Of a stretch of 64,000 nt of DNA, positions 1-8,787 are shown one piece after another. Below the pieces are notes generated by a model. That model worked only from the letters and a program-made list of their open reading frames with translations. It searched no databases and was not told where the DNA came from. The position numbers and the translations under genes are program-made. Source of the DNA: Rhynchopus sp. YZ270_cl-10 (taxonomy: Eukaryota > Euglenozoa > Diplonemea > Diplonemida > Diplonemidae); the NCBI GenBank assembly GCA_964035575.1, contig OZ037858.1, forward strand, positions 1,488,001-1,552,000. Direction: 5' to 3'. How positions within the stretch are numbered: the first letter of the stretch is position 1; each line of letters starts with the position of its first letter.

Positions 1-1542
1 GCTGCAGAGCGTGCGGAGTACCTGGAGAACGAGAACGGGCGCTTCTGGTACGGTGACGTGTACTCTGCGTCTCTGGGGCAGGGTGCAGGGTCGTCTGCGT
101 GGGCGTTTGCGCAGTACGACGTGCTGAACTACGTGATGGAGCTGGTGTCGCGCATGCCGTCGTCTGTGGACAGGTCGAGCGCCGTTGAGGTGTCGCGTGC
201 GATGACGTACCTGCTGAACTCGGGTGTGTCGCAGGGTGTGCTGCAGGGACGCTGGGACGGGAACTACGCCGACGGCACGTCCCCGACTGTGTGGACCGGG
301 TCGCGCGAAATCATGAAGCAGTGGAAGGACGGGAACTACGCGTCTGTGAAGTACGGACAGTGCTGGGTGTTTGCGTGCCTGCTGACCACGACGATGCGCA
401 CCCTGGGAGTTGCGGCACGCCCAATCACGAACTTCCGCAGTGCGCACGAGTCGAAGCCGTTCGACTTCTACATTGACGAGCGCACGGCAGACTCGATCTG
501 GAACTTCCACGCCTGGGTCGACGCGAAGATGTCGCGCCCGGACATCTCGTCTGCAGCGAACTACGTGCAGTGGAACGCCATTGACGCGACCCCGCAGGAG
601 TACTCGGGCGGGAAGTACCAGATGGGGCCTGCGTCCCTCCCGCAGATGGCGGACAACGTGGCGCACGGGTCGAGCTACGACCAGACCTTTGTGGTGTCTG
701 AGACAAACGGGATTGTGCTGCGCAACGGGCAGGAGATCTTCGAGGACGTTGGGCGCTACATCTCGACGAAGCGCCCTGGCTGCACCGGGTCCGGCCACAG
801 CTGCCGCATGGACATCACGACCGAGTACAAGAAGCACAACAGCCCGCTGACCACTGAGCGCGAGGCCGCTGCCCTCGGGAACGGTAAGGGGAGCCGCATG
901 ACGTCGCGCCGCTACGACGACCTGGCAGGGTTCGCCCTCAAGGCGGGGAGCCTTGCTGCCGGGGGCGACGTGGAGTTCCACGCCGTGTCGACTGGGGGTG
1001 TGAAGCTGAACGGCGGACGCGGGGGTGCGCAGGCTGTCTTCGTGGTGGAGGCTGTGTCCTACACCGGGGTGAAGATTGCGGACCTCGACGTCGCCCTTGC
1101 GGTTGTGTCGCCGAACGGGAAGGCTGCGTCGATTGTTGTGCCCGAGGCTGTGTACGCGCCCTTCCTTGCGAAGACAAACACGCTGCGCGTCACACTTGAG
1201 GTGCGCAACATGATTGGGATGGTCATGTACTCGCACACAAACAAGTTTGAGCTTGCGACCCCGAACCCTGTGGCGACACTCCTCAAGGACGGCACTGCGA
1301 CTGTGACCTTCACCAACCCGCTCGCCACCCCGCTCACACACAGCTTCGTGCACTACTCCACACCGTCGAGGGACGAGAGCCACAAGATGGGTACCATTGC
1401 GGCCCACGCAACGAAGACCATTGTTGTGCCGACAGCACGCTGGTGCAACCGTGACAAGGGGATGCAGAAGGAGGTTGTGCTCTCCTTCACGTCGAACGAG
1501 CTTGAGGGCAACATGCACACCGACCTTGAGATCCAGTGCTGA
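1..1542 (+). CDS. Transglutaminase (protein-glutamine gamma-glutamyltransferase), 5' partial
   Basis: The frame is open from base 1, so the start and the N-terminal beta-sandwich lie upstream of the window; 513 residues are visible. The core carries the animal-type active-site block YGQCWVFA with nucleophile Cys at window residue 121, then WNFHAW with His at residue 170, and NAIDATPQE with Asp at residue 195. Order and spacing match the Cys-His-Asp triad of the factor XIII/TGM family, which cross-links Gln to Lys side chains in a calcium-dependent way. About 230 residues after the core look like the two C-terminal Ig-like barrels of that family. Third codon positions are strongly G/C (gcg, tcg, gtg, aac), more so than in most other genes here, suggesting high expression or a different history. 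No intron is needed in the visible part. The family and triad are confident; the substrate is unknown. Confidence 0.93.
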   Translation, partial: AAERAEYLENENGRFWYGDVYSASLGQGAGSSAWAFAQYDVLNYVMELVSRMPSSVDRSSAVEVSRAMTYLLNSGVSQGVLQGRWDGNYADGTSPTVWTGSREIMKQWKDGNYASVKYGQCWVFACLLTTTMRTLGVAARPITNFRSAHESKPFDFYIDERTADSIWNFHAWVDAKMSRPDISSAANYVQWNAIDATPQEYSGGKYQMGPASLPQMADNVAHGSSYDQTFVVSETNGIVLRNGQEIFEDVGRYISTKRPGCTGSGHSCRMDITTEYKKHNSPLTTEREAAALGNGKGSRMTSRRYDDLAGFALKAGSLAAGGDVEFHAVSTGGVKLNGGRGGAQAVFVVEAVSYTGVKIADLDVALAVVSPNGKAASIVVPEAVYAPFLAKTNTLRVTLEVRNMIGMVMYSHTNKFELATPNPVATLLKDGTATVTFTNPLATPLTHSFVHYSTPSRDESHKMGTIAAHATKTIVVPTARWCNRDKGMQKEVVLSFTSNELEGNMHTDLEIQC

Positions 1543-2942
1543 TCCGTATCCATATCCGTATCTGTATCTGTATCCATATTCATATTCATACACATTCATT
1601 TGGGGGTTTAGCCGCCCTTTCTTTTTGGGTTTTATCTTTTGCCCATTTTCCTTCGTGACTCGGATGTGTGTGATGTGCGGAATGTTTCGAACTGATACCA
1701 AGAGCAAGAGAGAAAGGTGACATTCATCTTTGGCTGTTTCTTTGTTCGTTTGAGTCATTCAAAATCACACCCCCTGATGCCGAGGGTTTTGATCACATAG
1801 TTTTTCTCTATTTTCTCTATTTCCTATTTCCTATTTCATCAGCTGTGCTTGCTCATACCTTGTCAACACACAGGTGGTACGAGGAGCTGTTGTAGGCGCA
1901 TTCCGTCCCTCTGCAGCCGCCGTGCCCCTTTTTTCCTTCCTGTGTGCGACATTATATCCCAACAGCAAAAAACCCCCGTTTCCTCTTTTTTTCCCCTTCT
2001 CTTCTTTTTTGAAGAAAGGAAGCCACACGAATCATACAAGGCAATCTGCCTTTTTCTGCTGTTTTGGTTTTCTTGTTTGGTGGTCACATTGAAGCTGCAA
2101 GGCTCTGCATTCGGAGGACGCACCCGCACACGTCTGAGTGAGCGTTCCGTCCGTCCGAACGGAGAGAGCTGCAAAAAGGAAGAAGAAAAGGTGTAGTCTG
2201 TAGACCTTCTGTTGGCGGTGCTGCTGGTGCCGTTCCCTTTTGGGGTGGCCACACCAGTTAGTTCCACGGAAGAAACAGCTCTGTCTCTTTTTGCTTTTTG
2301 TAGGCTTTTGGCGGGGTTCCCACACCTTGCAGCAAAAACGAAGTGACTCTTCGCACCACTTTTTGACTTTGATTTTGACTTTTTTTTGTCATCCTTTCCT
2401 TTTAGCAACACAGGCAGCCGCAGTACTTTGTGGTACTCCTTCACTTTCAGCCTTTTTTCTTGTGGCTTTCGTTCGCACACCTTTGGCCTCTGTCTTCCTA
2501 TCTTCCTTTTGTGGTGGAAAACGAAGAAAAAACAAACAAAGCGTCAAATGCGATTGTGCAGCAAACCCTGGATTGAAGGGAGTGAAACAAACAACACGTA
2601 AGTATCTCTCCGTGATTGGGGTGAACGTGGCTGTCTCTTTTCTTTTCTTTTCCTTTTTCCTTTTTCCTTTTCTCTTTCCCACCCCCCCGAAGCCACATGG
2701 TGACTATTGCACTGTAACGTGATAGGCACTGCCCCTGTCGCCTCCCGGTTTTGCTCTAAGCAGGACACAGGTTTTGGGCGCCAAGATGTGTGCACAACAA
2801 ATACAAATACAAATATCCTCTCTTTGTGTAGTTCGCACAAAGGAGGGTTCTGATCAAAGAAGAAGACAAAATGAATGAAACCTTGCTCTTCGCTTTGACT
2901 CTTCTCCCCTATCCCCACCCAACACCGCCACGAACACTATCT
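1543..2942. other. Intergenic spacer, T- and pyrimidine-rich
   Basis: About 1.4 kb between the transglutaminase and the ADP-ribosyltransferase-like gene. It has many T runs and pyrimidine tracts (for example 1800-1845, 2370-2480, 2630-2690). Reading frames here encode low-complexity Phe/Ser/Leu or Lys-rich strings and look non-coding. A good 5' splice-site match (ACACGTAAGTAT) at 2598 and a pyrimidine-rich stretch ending in CAACAG at 2955 could frame an intron in the 5' UTR of the next gene. No RNA gene or mobile element was recognised. Confidence 0.6.
1546..1600. repeat. Degenerate hexanucleotide repeat just after the transglutaminase stop
   Basis: Directly after the stop codon there is a run of about nine imperfect 6-base units of the type GTATCC/ATATCC/GTATCT/ATATTC. 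It lies in the presumed 3' UTR. No function is evident; slippage of a simple repeat is the simplest origin. Confidence 0.8.
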
Positions 2943-5900
2943 ATGAACTCAACAGAAATGGATAATGACGAAGATGAGCTGTTCTACCTGGCTGCAAGCA
3001 CCAATATCCGTGAGGATGAGCATGCTCTGAGGCACCTGAGCCATCAAGACTCCGAACTCGATTTTGCGCGAGAACGTCTTGCTCTGTTCAACGAAGAGAA
3101 CAAGGCACGTGCACTGGAAGAGGATGACCTGATGCAGCAGTTTGGACAGCTCTTGGCACAGCACTTCACCTCGCAGTGTCGTAAGTGTGAGGAGCCTATG
3201 GCGTTTTATTTGGACCCACCCTTCGAGAAGTGGACATGTGACTTCTGCGGACACGGCTTTACCGAGGAGACGTATGCCTGCAGTGTGACGCCTGAAGAGT
3301 GCGACACAACGTGGTGCACGAAGTGCTTCAGAAAACGCCACAAAGTGAAGGAACGAACACCAGAGCCGACACCAGAGCCCACACCGACTCTTGAGCCAGA
3401 GGTAGTTCCTGAACCGACACCACCTATGAAGCCAAAGCCAAAGCCAAAGCGCGTGAAGAAAGCAGTGAAGAAGGCAGAGCCCGAGGGCCTGCCACACTCA
3501 GTGGTGCTGCTTCTTGACGCAGATGAAACGTCGTGCAGACTGCGTCTTGAAGGCACCATGCGCGATAGTGTGCAGTGCCTGCTGCAGATGTTTGGTGAGT
3601 TGACACGTGAAGCACAGCGGAAGGATCTGCACAAAGTGTCTGCCGTAGACGTCAAGAAGACAATCAACGCGACAGACGAAGGCTGGAACATGTCCAAGGC
3701 GAATATGCAGACTGCTGCATACTCCACCGTGCAGTCTGAGGAAGAGATGCGTGAGTTTGCACAGAAGATTGAGACATGGTACCATGAGAAGCCAGGCGAC
3801 GTAGTGACAGAGCTGACGGAGAACCTGCGCTACCCTACAAGCGTGGAGACGCTGGACGTGCTATCTGCTATCTCCAACGCGCTGCTTGAGAAGGACGAGG
3901 TTGTGGCTGAGTTTGGTGGTGTCCTGGCTGAGTTGCTTGTACTGCGGCAGTACACACAAAAACCACTCGACCTTGACAGGGACGTGACGTGGGAAGGTGT
4001 GCCCAGTGAAAGTCGCCTGCAGTACGAGTACGAGATGCGTTACTCCGACTGGAACTGGGAGAACGAAGACAAGCGGAACGGGTCCATCTTCGGGCCTATC
4101 TGCAGTGCTTTGCGCGACCAGGGCCCAGGTGGCACGCAGAGCGAGTGGTCCGAGAGTGTGCTGCGCCGCTGGATCAAATGGGTGTGCACTGTAGGTGCGA
4201 TATGCTCCCAGCCTGGGAAGGAGGTTGATACTGTGTGGCGCGGGCTTGGGGGTGGGTGCCTTCCTGGCTTTGTGGTGGAGAACCACCGTACGATGACAGG
4301 CCTTCTGGGGTGGCCTGCACTGTCGAGCACGTCCTTCGACCGGGACGCGTCCTACTCGTACATGATGGGGACAGCTGCTAACTCTGTGTCGCAGCCGAAC
4401 GCTGCGAACCCAGGCACAATCATGTTCAAGATCTCCTCCGTGCGCACAGGCAAGGTGCTGCAGGCGCTGTCGCAGTACCCGGAGGAGGCTGAGCTGCTGC
4501 TGGGCCCGTTCAACCTCTTCCGCATTGACTCGATCGAACCTGATCTCCAGAACCCGTTCCGGAACGAGTCTGGTGAACCTATGGGTTTGCTTGTGAGCTG
4601 CACGTCGATGGGGCCTGTGGACATGGCACAGTTCCACCATGAGGTGCGCACAGATGCGGTGAAGGCGTCGAAGCGTCTGCAGTCAGACAACAATGAGCAA
4701 CGTCTTACCATTCTGCGTGAGCTCGCTACAGCCCTCCACGCTGACCTCGGTACGCAGACAGAGACAGAACTGCTGAGTCACTGCCACGACTTGCAGAGCT
4801 ACGTCCAGCTCTTGACCAACGTCGTCCACAGCTCACCTGTTGCAAACCCGACTCCTGCGATCAAAGAGAAAAGCGAAGGTGACTACTGTCGTGAGTTGAA
4901 CATGCAGCTTCACAGGGGCGGTGTGGCACTACCCCAAGGTGGTTACACCAACCTCAGCGATGCTGCGTACGGCATCACGGAGGAGATGGCTCTGCTCAAG
5001 TCGAAGTTGCACGAAACGCAGAAGGAGCTGGGGGTGGTGCAGAGGAAAAGCCAATCGCCAAGAACGTCGATGACATCTCTGCCCATACACACGCCTGGCG
5101 CAAGTGTGCCGGAGCTGTTCCAGGTCAACAGCGAAGGCGAGTTGACGCTGCTGATGCGGCGGGTGAGGGAGAGCATCACGTTACAGCGCAGCCCGCTTCA
5201 GGTCAAGCTGAGGAAGTACTACGAACTTGGCCTGCTGACGGAACAGGAGTTCCGAGAGTGCCTCGCGCATGGTGGTGTTGCACCCGAACCCACCGATGCT
5301 GAGTTGCGCAGGCAGATCCTTAAAGTCCTTGCCCTCGAACAGAAACAGAGCCTTTGCAGAGAAATGTCTGCAGAACGGGAGCGTGCGTCGCAGCCTCGTG
5401 AGACCCCTCAGCCTCAGACGGCGCTGTCTCCAGAGGAGCTCAGATCCATGCGTGCACAGTACGACGGCATACCTGATAGTGTGTTGGAAGCCATCAAACG
5501 ATGTGGCATCGACGAGAAGGACCCTTCCCTGCTCTTGGACCGGGAGGCCTCCCCGAGGCAGCTTCTGCAGGCCGTCATCGAAAACCTTCAGCAGCAGGTC
5601 CAGTCTGGCACACAGAACACACAACCACCTGTCGAACCACCACGTGCACAGCCCACGATGCCCACACCTCTGCAGACGAGGCCTGTCCCTTCCCCACAGC
5701 CGCGTCCACAGCCACAACAACAACCGCAACCACAACCACAGCCGCAGACGCAGACGCAGCTACGTCCACAACTACTTCCGCAGCAGCATCAGATGCGATC
5801 GCATTCTGTGCAAACTCCTCAACTGTCTCATACACGAAGCCACACACAGGGCTCACCGTACCGTACACCTGATGTGTACGCGCAGCAAAGCGCTGACGAA

Positions 5901-6230
5901 AGCTTGCTGCGCAACCAGATCCTGCAGCAGCAGAGGACCACAGCAACGATGCAGCAGCAGATGCAGCAGCTGGTGCAGATGCAGCAGAGCCAGCTTCTGC
6001 AGCAGCAGCAGCAGCAGGCAGAGAAACGCTCGCAGATCGACCTACACAGACAGATGCTGCAACAGCAGAGTGTCCTCCAGCAGCAGCACAGCCAGCTCTC
6101 CGCACAGCACTACTCGTCCCCGCAGCACGCCTTCCCACAGCACAGCTCACCACAGCCAAGCCGTCCTACCAAAGGCGTCACCTTCGATACCGCAGCACGC
6201 ACTGCGAACGACATGCGCTATTCACTGTAG
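2943..6230 (+). CDS. ADP-ribosyltransferase-like protein with zinc finger and Gln-rich tail
   Basis: Intronless frame of 1095 residues from the ATG at 2943; in-frame ATGs at 2871 and 2958 are alternatives. Residues about 79-136 hold three CxxC pairs plus extra Cys, resembling a ZZ/treble-clef zinc finger. A Glu-Pro-Thr repeat and a Lys-rich basic stretch follow. A region at about 375-530 looks like an arginine-type mono-ADP-ribosyltransferase: VWRGL with Arg 433, SSTSF at 461-465, and EEAELLLGPFNLFRI with the ExE pair at 515 and 517. This R-S-E layout transfers ADP-ribose from NAD+ to protein side chains. The remainder is coiled coil followed by a Pro/Gln-rich tail encoded by CAG runs. No signal peptide is apparent from the 2943 start; starting at 2871 would add a hydrophobic stretch, so location is unsettled. 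The ART call rests on motifs only; the target is unknown. Confidence 0.75.
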   Translation: MNSTEMDNDEDELFYLAASTNIREDEHALRHLSHQDSELDFARERLALFNEENKARALEEDDLMQQFGQLLAQHFTSQCRKCEEPMAFYLDPPFEKWTCDFCGHGFTEETYACSVTPEECDTTWCTKCFRKRHKVKERTPEPTPEPTPTLEPEVVPEPTPPMKPKPKPKRVKKAVKKAEPEGLPHSVVLLLDADETSCRLRLEGTMRDSVQCLLQMFGELTREAQRKDLHKVSAVDVKKTINATDEGWNMSKANMQTAAYSTVQSEEEMREFAQKIETWYHEKPGDVVTELTENLRYPTSVETLDVLSAISNALLEKDEVVAEFGGVLAELLVLRQYTQKPLDLDRDVTWEGVPSESRLQYEYEMRYSDWNWENEDKRNGSIFGPICSALRDQGPGGTQSEWSESVLRRWIKWVCTVGAICSQPGKEVDTVWRGLGGGCLPGFVVENHRTMTGLLGWPALSSTSFDRDASYSYMMGTAANSVSQPNAANPGTIMFKISSVRTGKVLQALSQYPEEAELLLGPFNLFRIDSIEPDLQNPFRNESGEPMGLLVSCTSMGPVDMAQFHHEVRTDAVKASKRLQSDNNEQRLTILRELATALHADLGTQTETELLSHCHDLQSYVQLLTNVVHSSPVANPTPAIKEKSEGDYCRELNMQLHRGGVALPQGGYTNLSDAAYGITEEMALLKSKLHETQKELGVVQRKSQSPRTSMTSLPIHTPGASVPELFQVNSEGELTLLMRRVRESITLQRSPLQVKLRKYYELGLLTEQEFRECLAHGGVAPEPTDAELRRQILKVLALEQKQSLCREMSAERERASQPRETPQPQTALSPEELRSMRAQYDGIPDSVLEAIKRCGIDEKDPSLLLDREASPRQLLQAVIENLQQQVQSGTQNTQPPVEPPRAQPTMPTPLQTRPVPSPQPRPQPQQQPQPQPQPQTQTQLRPQLLPQQHQMRSHSVQTPQLSHTRSHTQGSPYRTPDVYAQQSADESLLRNQILQQQRTTATMQQQMQQLVQMQQSQLLQQQQQQAEKRSQIDLHRQMLQQQSVLQQQHSQLSAQHYSSPQHAFPQHSSPQPSRPTKGVTFDTAARTANDMRYSL
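6000..6017 (+). repeat. (CAG)6 run coding polyglutamine
   Basis: Six uninterrupted CAG codons in the Gln-rich tail of the ADP-ribosyltransferase-like protein, inside a wider zone (5920-6110) of interrupted CAG repeats. The run is likely length-variable. Confidence 0.9.
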
Positions 6231-6664
6231 TCTCTCTGCGCTTTGTTTTTAGATTGTTTTTTTTTTTTTTGTTTGTTATCCTGTATATTTGTTCACATAT
6301 TTTCGAGCTTTGCGGGAGAGAGGTGTAGGCGTTGGCTTCTGTTTGCATCTGTTGACGAGCAATTCTATGACAGGTCCCCTATCACACCCTGCCACATCAG
6401 TCCAGGTGTTCTTTCTGAATGCAATACCACATTTTATTTCAAAGGTGACACAAGAGAGCACAACGCTGGATCAAACTCACGAACCTTTTTTTCCTCTGTT
6501 GCCTCACACGAATCTGTTCTCCCGCACTCTCTCACTTCTCCTTTTAAACCGAACTATGAAAAGAAGCCCACTTCGCTACCCATTTTTCACTTTCAACCTA
6601 AGCACAAGGACACTTTCATGTGTCCACCTCTACACTGTCATCTCATCCTATACCACAGTGCTTA
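6231..6664. other. Intergenic spacer before the F-box-like gene
   Basis: 434 bases with a T run at 6256-6269. The spacer ends in a C/T/A-rich stretch and CCACAG at 6658, six bases before the chosen ATG. I see no gene in it. Confidence 0.6.
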
Positions 6665-7486
6665 ATGAGCATCACACAAACAACGTCGCCTTCAGTGGAA
6701 AGCGAGCTTAACAATGAGGTGAAGTTGCGTATTCGAGACATTGCGCATGCAGTGCAGCTTGAGGGTGTCGTGCGTGAGGAGCTTGTCAACCTGGAAGCTG
6801 TCAACGCGGCGCGTGCGGGTGCAGGCGCTGTGCGTGCTGCGCTGCTTGCAGGCGAGGCAAGCATCTCAGACCTCGTCGCAGACGTAAGCACGCTCAAGAC
6901 ACTCCACGAAACACTCACCCACCCGTTCCCCCTACCCGCAGGCGCACCCATCGTAGGTGCGCCAAACCTCTTTCCAGGCATCTTACCACCGGAAATCAGC
7001 CAAATTGTCTTCGGCTTCGTCGATGTGCAGTCAAAGTACTTTGCGCGGTGTCTTTCTCATGCGTGGTACCGGAGTGCAGCTGCGTCCTTTGAGGTGCCTA
7101 GGTTTTCGTCGCGTACAGAGGAGTTGACTGATGTGTATGAAGGTGAGTTGAAACGGCTGCGTTGTGACGATCTGAAGGCAGGTCTGCTGCTGCGGGTGAG
7201 TGAAGAGGTGAGGGCGATGCGGGCCGACGTTGCGCCGTTGGTGGGTGAGCTCAAACGTGTGCGGCAGCTGTCGTCAGGCAGCTACGATGCTCCTCTCGAC
7301 CGCAACGCAGTTTCGCAGGTGCGTGCTGTGGGCCAGGCAAAGACGCAGCTCATCCTCCGCAAGAACCTTCTCCAATACAGAGTCAACAGGCTCAAGGCCT
7401 TCCTCCAGATACCCAGCCGCGGGAAGACTCCCTGCTCTGCAAGTCATGTCGACCCCACCGTCGCAGAGAGTGCAGAGGAGTCCTGA
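6665..7486 (+). CDS. F-box-like protein
   Basis: 273 residues from the ATG at 6665, chosen because it follows a splice-acceptor-like CCACAG; an in-frame ATG at 6620 would add 15 residues with no family support. Residues about 1-90 form an alpha-helical coiled coil. Residues about 106-145 (ILPPEISQIVFGFVD, then CLSHAWYRSAA) match the F-box pattern of LPPE, hydrophobic helix and a later W, as in adaptors that link substrates to SKP1-cullin ubiquitin ligases. A second helical, Arg/Glu-rich region follows to the end. No substrate-binding repeats (LRR, WD40, Kelch) are present, so the partner is unknown. The protein family as a whole is not recognised; the F-box call is a motif reading. Confidence 0.6.
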   Translation: MSITQTTSPSVESELNNEVKLRIRDIAHAVQLEGVVREELVNLEAVNAARAGAGAVRAALLAGEASISDLVADVSTLKTLHETLTHPFPLPAGAPIVGAPNLFPGILPPEISQIVFGFVDVQSKYFARCLSHAWYRSAAASFEVPRFSSRTEELTDVYEGELKRLRCDDLKAGLLLRVSEEVRAMRADVAPLVGELKRVRQLSSGSYDAPLDRNAVSQVRAVGQAKTQLILRKNLLQYRVNRLKAFLQIPSRGKTPCSASHVDPTVAESAEES

Positions 7487-7788
7487 AATGTGTGGTCCTT
7501 ATAAAGGGCCACGAAAACTGTGTGGGTAAACCACGAATTTTTTATTCTCCTCTTTCTCCCAAGTCTCATTTACCCAGCTTTGTGCGAATTTGAAAAAAAA
7601 AGGTTCCCATTTTGTTTCGATTTCATATTTTTGTCCGATCTTTTGCGCTCTCCGGTCATGGTATGCAGAAGATCTTAACGAAGAGGTGGAGTTTTTTCTT
7701 CCACATCTGAGGTAAGATCTTGTATACCATGTCCGGTCTTTGAATTAACAATGCTTGCTTCAACTAGAGGTTTCCACAAAACAACACA
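7487..7788. other. Spacer between F-box-like gene and gluconokinase
   Basis: 302 bases. It contains a small palindromic insertion (separate entry) and short A and T runs. No coding sequence was seen. Confidence 0.6.
7651..7737. mobile_element. Tiny palindromic insertion with flanking direct repeats (MITE-like)
   Basis: A 75-base unit (7657-7731) starts CATGGTAT and ends ATACCATG, a perfect 8-base terminal inverted repeat. The two arms continue to pair imperfectly (AAGATCTTA/TAAGATCTT, GTGGA/TCCAC) around a T-rich loop near 7691-7699. It is bracketed by the 6-base direct repeat TCCGGT (7651-7656 and 7732-7737). This is the expected footprint of a very short non-autonomous DNA element. A transcribed hairpin RNA is the main alternative. 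Confidence 0.55.
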
Positions 7789-8316
7789 ATGCCCACAGTC
7801 ACCTTGGTCATGGGTGTGTGTGGCACGGGGAAGACGTCACTGGGGTGTGCACTGGCCGACGCTTTGTTGGACGCAACGTTCGTTGAGGGCGACACGTTTC
7901 ATAGTGACGCAAATCGGGAGAAGATGCGTCGTGGCGAGGCTCTTACGGACGAAGACCGGTGGGGGTGGCTGCGTGCACTACGGGCGCACATCGATGACTT
8001 GCTAGGTGTGGAGGGGAACAGTGCAGACGCAAAGCACATTGTGCTTGCATGCTCTGCCCTGAAAGAGGCGTACCGTGCTGTGCTCTTGGAGGGGTTGCCC
8101 TGTGCGACGTGCATAGTGCACCTGACATGCCCGCAGGATGTCCTCCTTGCACGTCTCCAGCAACGTCTGGAAGCAGGTGCACACTTCATGCCACCTGCCC
8201 TGGTGCAGTCGCAGTTCGACGCATTGCAAGCCCCAAAGGACGCGGTTGTCTTGGACACCTCAGTCCTGGATGCAGCAGGGTGCCTAGCAGAGGCGCTGCG
8301 GGGAGTTGCGAAATGA
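7789..8316 (+). CDS. Gluconokinase (GntK-type)
   Basis: 175 residues, the usual size of the family. Walker A is GVCGTGKTS at residues 9-17. The substrate-binding segment VEGDTFHSDANREKMRRG is followed by LTDEDRWGWL, then the conserved ACSALKEAYR and the late HFMPPALVQSQFDAL. All are hallmarks of the gluconate kinase branch of the shikimate-kinase-like P-loop family. The enzyme phosphorylates D-gluconate with ATP to 6-phosphogluconate, feeding the pentose phosphate pathway in the cytosol. No targeting peptide and no intron are seen. The start is the first ATG in frame with the P-loop, preceded by an A/C-rich leader. The neighbours are unrelated. It is a short, complete and ordinary gene. Confidence 0.93.
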   Translation: MPTVTLVMGVCGTGKTSLGCALADALLDATFVEGDTFHSDANREKMRRGEALTDEDRWGWLRALRAHIDDLLGVEGNSADAKHIVLACSALKEAYRAVLLEGLPCATCIVHLTCPQDVLLARLQQRLEAGAHFMPPALVQSQFDALQAPKDAVVLDTSVLDAAGCLAEALRGVAK

Positions 8317-8787
8317 AAACCAAAACGAGTATTTTGACAAAAGGAAACCCAAAACAATGCCATGCAGCTTTTTATCTTGCTTTGTTGTCCCAAAAACACA
8401 AAGCAGTTCTAGCTCCTCTAGCTCCTGTTTCACAGCGGCAGGGTTCTTGTTGTAGAGATTGATGGCTGCCGCATGCGAGCTGATGAATGCTGGTGTGGCT
8501 GCACCAGTTCTCTGCTTTCAGTGTGATCACGCACACCGATGTCATAGCAATCCCACTCCGGACGTACATTCCATTCTGTCCATTGTCGAGGGTTTTTACA
8601 ACGAAATAATGATAAAATATTGGCACCGTAGTTTCCTGTGCTTTTTTTTCCTTTTTAAATTTCCTCCCACATTTTTTACACAATTTCCCGACAGAGCCAA
8701 ACACCCATACACAATAGTGCCGAAGCACTGACTGGCTTGTAGCCGAACACTGAAGTTCCCCTTTAGGAGGGGAGTGGCAGGTGTGGC
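8317..8787. other. Spacer between gluconokinase and the kinesin-like gene
   Basis: 471 bases. It has T runs near 8640-8680 and a GTGGCAG acceptor-like end at 8780, seven bases before the next ATG. Short frames here look non-coding. Confidence 0.55.

Noticed and set aside
1831-2722. Several overlapping frames of 100-200 codons on both strands before the ART-like gene
   Set aside because: They are Lys/Phe/Ser-rich, follow the T/A-run composition of the spacer and show no domain-like pattern.
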